A stretch of DNA of 16,668 bases from Bacteroidales bacterium UBA1217 (GTDB lineage: Bacteria > Bacteroidota > Bacteroidia > Bacteroidales > P3), in contig DBXH01000025.1 of NCBI GenBank assembly GCA_002309335.1, positions 6,985 through 23,652 of the forward strand. The letters run 5' to 3'. Below, in pieces: positions 14,603 through 16,668 of the stretch (the first letter of the stretch is position 1; each line of letters begins with the position of its first letter). Made by a program: the position numbers and the translations under genes. Below the pieces are notes generated by a model, which made no database searches, had not been told where the DNA came from, and saw nothing but the letters and a program-made list of their open reading frames with translations.

Positions 14603-15319
14603 ATGCTTATGTTGCAGACGGATTTCAACTCCGACATCGCCGCCCGCTTCGGCAACGTTGAGGAACAGACCATCGACTTTCTTGGTATGCCGTTCTTTGA
14701 TGCCCCAAGCCTCTGGCGCCTGCTTATCCTGTTCGGCATCAACCTACTGGTATGCTGGACAATAACACACTTTTTCTATTACCGGAAGAGCAAGCGTCGC
14801 GACTATTATTTCACCTACATACTTTTCAGCACGGCCATATTCTTTATCCTCTACCAGTTGCAGAATATGAAGATTGAGGTAGGCATCGCCCTTGGCCTGT
14901 TCGGTATCTTCAGTATGATACGCTATCGCACCGAGCAATTGCCCATCCGCGAAATGACCTACCTTTTCGTCCTCATCGCCATCAGTATCGTCAACGGTGC
15001 CGGTATGGCTTCAAGCTACGCTACGTTCATCGCCGTCAACCTGCTCTTCATCGCCATCATCTGGATACTTGAGGCCGCAGGACTTTCCAGCCGCAAGGCA
15101 CAGAAAATCATCACCTATGAGAAGTTTGCGCTTATAAAGCCCGAACGTCGCGAGGAACTTTTGGCCGACCTCCGCGAACGCACAGGACTCGACATCGTCA
15201 AAGTGCAGGTAGGCAGCATCGACTTCCTCAAAGACACTGCCTTCCTCAAAGTGACCTACATTCCCGACGACCTGGAGCCCAACGACATTGATATGGTTAC
15301 GAAGTTCAAGAAAAAGTAG
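14603..15319 (+). CDS. DUF4956 integral membrane protein
   Basis: A 238-aa inner-membrane protein of unknown function. Five membrane helices can be read at about 36-59 (LWRLLILFGINLLVCWTITHF), 69-88, 92-107, 118-134 and 139-159. The conserved stretch FSMIRYRTEQLPIREMTYLF (103-122) joins helices 3 and 4 and is the family's hallmark. Residues about 162-238 form a cytosolic alpha/beta domain (KIITYEKFALIKPERREELLADLRERTG, then DIVKVQVGSIDFLKDTAFLKVTYIPDD), reminiscent of a small ferredoxin-like domain. DUF4956 genes are regularly neighbours of VTC-domain genes in Bacteroidota and Firmicutes. A role in anchoring the polymerase or moving polyphosphate across the membrane is inference. ATG at 14609 (MLQTDF) is an alternative start. 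Confidence 0.9.
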   Translation: MLMLQTDFNSDIAARFGNVEEQTIDFLGMPFFDAPSLWRLLILFGINLLVCWTITHFFYYRKSKRRDYYFTYILFSTAIFFILYQLQNMKIEVGIALGLFGIFSMIRYRTEQLPIREMTYLFVLIAISIVNGAGMASSYATFIAVNLLFIAIIWILEAAGLSSRKAQKIITYEKFALIKPERREELLADLRERTGLDIVKVQVGSIDFLKDTAFLKVTYIPDDLEPNDIDMVTKFKKK

Positions 15320-15337
15320 TCACATACATCTTTACCA

Positions 15338-15820
15338 ATGAAAAACAATATTACAAAACGACTCTGTGCATTGATGCTCCTTCTTTTGGCCGTTGCACCG
15401 CAGATGCAGGCACAAAAGCGGGTGGACTATAAAGAATTTGACAGCATAAAAGTATCCTACATTGCCTTCTTGGGCATCTTTGCTGATATACATTACTGCA
15501 AAGACAGTACCACTATGACATTTTCTTCTTACATTGCCGGTGACACCGCTGTAAAGTTCGACGATGCGACCACAGCACGTTTCCTGCAACTTCTCAATAT
15601 TGGAGTGTTCAACGACGAGTCTTTGAAACAATATAAAGATATGATTATTACCGATTGCCCGTGCGTCAGTGTTTCCTGTTATAGCAAAGGCAAATTAAAG
15701 TATTCAAAATTTATCGACTACGGAATGGGAGAACTGACACCGAAATACAAACGTTTCAATGACTGGCTTAACGATATTTTTGACCAACTGACCAAAGACA
15801 AGCAACGGCAACGGCGATGA
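15338..15820 (+). CDS. Exported orphan protein
   Basis: A 160-aa protein I do not recognise. Residues 1-25 form a signal peptide (KRLCALMLLLLAVAPQMQA, cut before QKRVD). The mature part is mixed alpha/beta with cysteines at 54, 107, 109 and 114 (CPCVSVSC), which could form disulfides in the periplasm. It ends in a helix and a basic tail (DQLTKDKQRQRR). It starts 18 bases after the DUF4956 gene, so it may be the last gene of the polyphosphate run or simply a read-through neighbour. No lipobox and no T9SS domain. Confidence 0.72.
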   Translation: MKNNITKRLCALMLLLLAVAPQMQAQKRVDYKEFDSIKVSYIAFLGIFADIHYCKDSTTMTFSSYIAGDTAVKFDDATTARFLQLLNIGVFNDESLKQYKDMIITDCPCVSVSCYSKGKLKYSKFIDYGMGELTPKYKRFNDWLNDIFDQLTKDKQRQRR

Positions 15821-15823
15821 TAG

Positions 15824-16417
15824 TTAAATCAAGCCTACAGCCTGCATCATTGTGCGATAATAGGCTGCTTTTTCCGACAGTTTCATCGGATAGGCTCGCG
15901 ATGACGAGGGCATACGCCACAGCCGCATCGACCGCCCACCGACAGCAAAGGTACTGAACCCGCCCATATTTGGTACCCTGGCATCATAGTCGCTGCAAAG
16001 CGTATCGGCGCTTTTTTGGCCTGTGCAAACAATATCGCCACAAAGTGGAATTCGAGTCAGCATTGCAGCAATATCGGTTTTCTGTACAACCTCAAGAAAC
16101 TTGTCCGATGCATTGTCGGCCAGACGGCGCACAGCTGTTGCGGTGTCGAATATCGCTATGCCGCGCTCATAGAGAAGGGCTTTGATATCCTCCAGTCTGA
16201 AAGTCCTTTTCTCCGCATCCACAAGCCGTTGTGAGTCACCGTAGAACACCTCGCCGAATATTTCCCACATCATATTTGTCCGATTGGGGTAATAGAAATC
16301 CATACACCAGCGCTTCTTCGGCGGAGGGAAACTGCCCAGCATCAGCAGCCTTGCGTTCTCCGGCAGGAACGGCTCAAGAGGGTGATATTCGATGTTTTTT
16401 GTTTTCAACTGTTCCAT
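15824..16417 (-). CDS. Uracil-DNA glycosylase superfamily protein
   Basis: A 197-aa cytosolic protein predicted to remove damaged or mismatched bases from DNA. The two active-site motifs of the superfamily are recognisable: GSFPPPKKRW with FYYPNRTNMMW (residues about 28-51), in the place of the GxNPG-type motif A and its following Tyr/Phe, and MPSSSRAYPM (169-178), in the place of the LPNTS-type motif B. The middle has the expected IPLCGDIVCTGQKSA strand-turn-helix. It is closest in look to the MUG/family-6-like proteins of Bacteroidota; the exact substrate is open. ATG at 16417 is preferred over the GTG at 16435, which adds only six residues. It converges on the plus-strand run with stop codons 3 bases apart. 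Confidence 0.82.
   Translation of the reverse strand: MEQLKTKNIEYHPLEPFLPENARLLMLGSFPPPKKRWCMDFYYPNRTNMMWEIFGEVFYGDSQRLVDAEKRTFRLEDIKALLYERGIAIFDTATAVRRLADNASDKFLEVVQKTDIAAMLTRIPLCGDIVCTGQKSADTLCSDYDARVPNMGGFSTFAVGGRSMRLWRMPSSSRAYPMKLSEKAAYYRTMMQAVGLI
15838..15873 (+). terminator. Weak candidate terminator for the plus-strand run
   Basis: CAGCCT (15838-15843) and AGGCTG (15862-15867) can pair over a loop of 18 bases and are followed by CTTTTT. It lies just after the last plus-strand gene, inside the 3' coding end of the convergent glycosylase gene. The stem is short and the loop large, so this is only a candidate. Confidence 0.28.
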
Positions 16418-16435
16418 ACTGCTTCCTAAACGCAC

Positions 16436-16668
16436 TTCAGCGCAAAATATTGCAGAACAACACCCGTTGTGATGGGTCAGCGTTTCGTCGTATATTATTA
16501 CCCGATCTTTTTATCCGTTTCACTTCCCTTGTTTTTGCCAATCCCAATCCCTTTATTTCGATTCGTTTACAACAACGTAATAGCACAAGGAATTTTTCCC
16601 CAAAAACCTATATTTCAATATGTCAAAGACCTCTCTCGTTTCCCGTTTCCCTCCCCTCTCGGAGAGGG
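16436..16668. other. Noncoding stretch at the right edge
   Basis: No convincing gene is seen on either strand. It contains a small dyad ACAAC / GTTGT (16457-16470), AT-rich stretches, and a pyrimidine-rich segment from about 16630 that ends in the inverted repeat CCCTCT CGG AGAGGG (16654-16668), cut by the window edge. I found no exact match to the TAnnTTTG promoter element for the glycosylase gene. Confidence 0.5.

Noticed and set aside
1..16668. Mobile element, CRISPR array or tRNA/rRNA genes
   Set aside because: No transposase or integrase motifs, no regularly spaced direct repeats outside coding sequence, and no tRNA-like cloverleaf were seen.

Overview
The window looks like a chromosomal segment of a Bacteroidales (Bacteroidota) bacterium, probably an anaerobe living with a host. 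The evidence is: two secreted proteins ending in a type IX secretion (T9SS) C-terminal sorting domain, a BspA-like leucine-rich-repeat protein with InlB-type repeats, MBG/YDG-type repeats, an exo-sialidase lipoprotein, a FeoA-FeoB fusion with a FeoB-associated Cys-rich protein, short intergenic gaps without strong Shine-Dalgarno sequences, and promoters of the Bacteroidetes type (TAnnTTTG at -7). No rRNA, tRNA, CRISPR array, integrase or transposase is visible.

Layout. Positions 2-3525 (+): the 3' end of an unrecognised gene, a BspA-like T9SS cargo protein, a small GreA/GreB-fold protein and a sialidase. A perfect 15-bp hairpin at 3547-3584 ends this block and faces a convergent minus-strand pair: an OmpA-family protein (3607-5121), preceded in transcription by an MBG/YDG-repeat T9SS cargo protein (5159-6550). 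An AT-rich divergent region (6551-6853) holds candidate promoters for both directions. From 6854 to 15820 ten genes run on the plus strand with gaps of at most about 60 bases: FeoAB, the FeoB-associated protein, an orphan 209-aa protein, a cysteine glutathione peroxidase, a Cthe_2159-like beta-helix lipoprotein, a DUF2490 outer-membrane protein, a small YD-like exported protein, a VTC-domain polyphosphate polymerase, a DUF4956 membrane protein and an exported orphan protein. A uracil-DNA-glycosylase-superfamily gene (15824-16417) converges on this run, with the two stop codons 3 bases apart.

How the genes work together. The most interesting part is 10782-15319. A predicted cytosolic polyphosphate polymerase (VTC fold) sits next to a five-helix membrane protein of unknown function (DUF4956), a predicted outer-membrane beta-barrel (DUF2490), a small exported repeat protein and a lipoprotein with a calcium/polysaccharide-binding-type beta-helix. 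The set reads as an envelope-spanning polyphosphate or polyanion system. That is an inference from the families and gene order; no such activity has been shown from this sequence. The ferrous iron importer and peroxidase lie upstream on the same strand, so iron uptake, peroxide defence and polyphosphate (a metal chelator) could be co-transcribed, but no promoter mapping supports this yet.
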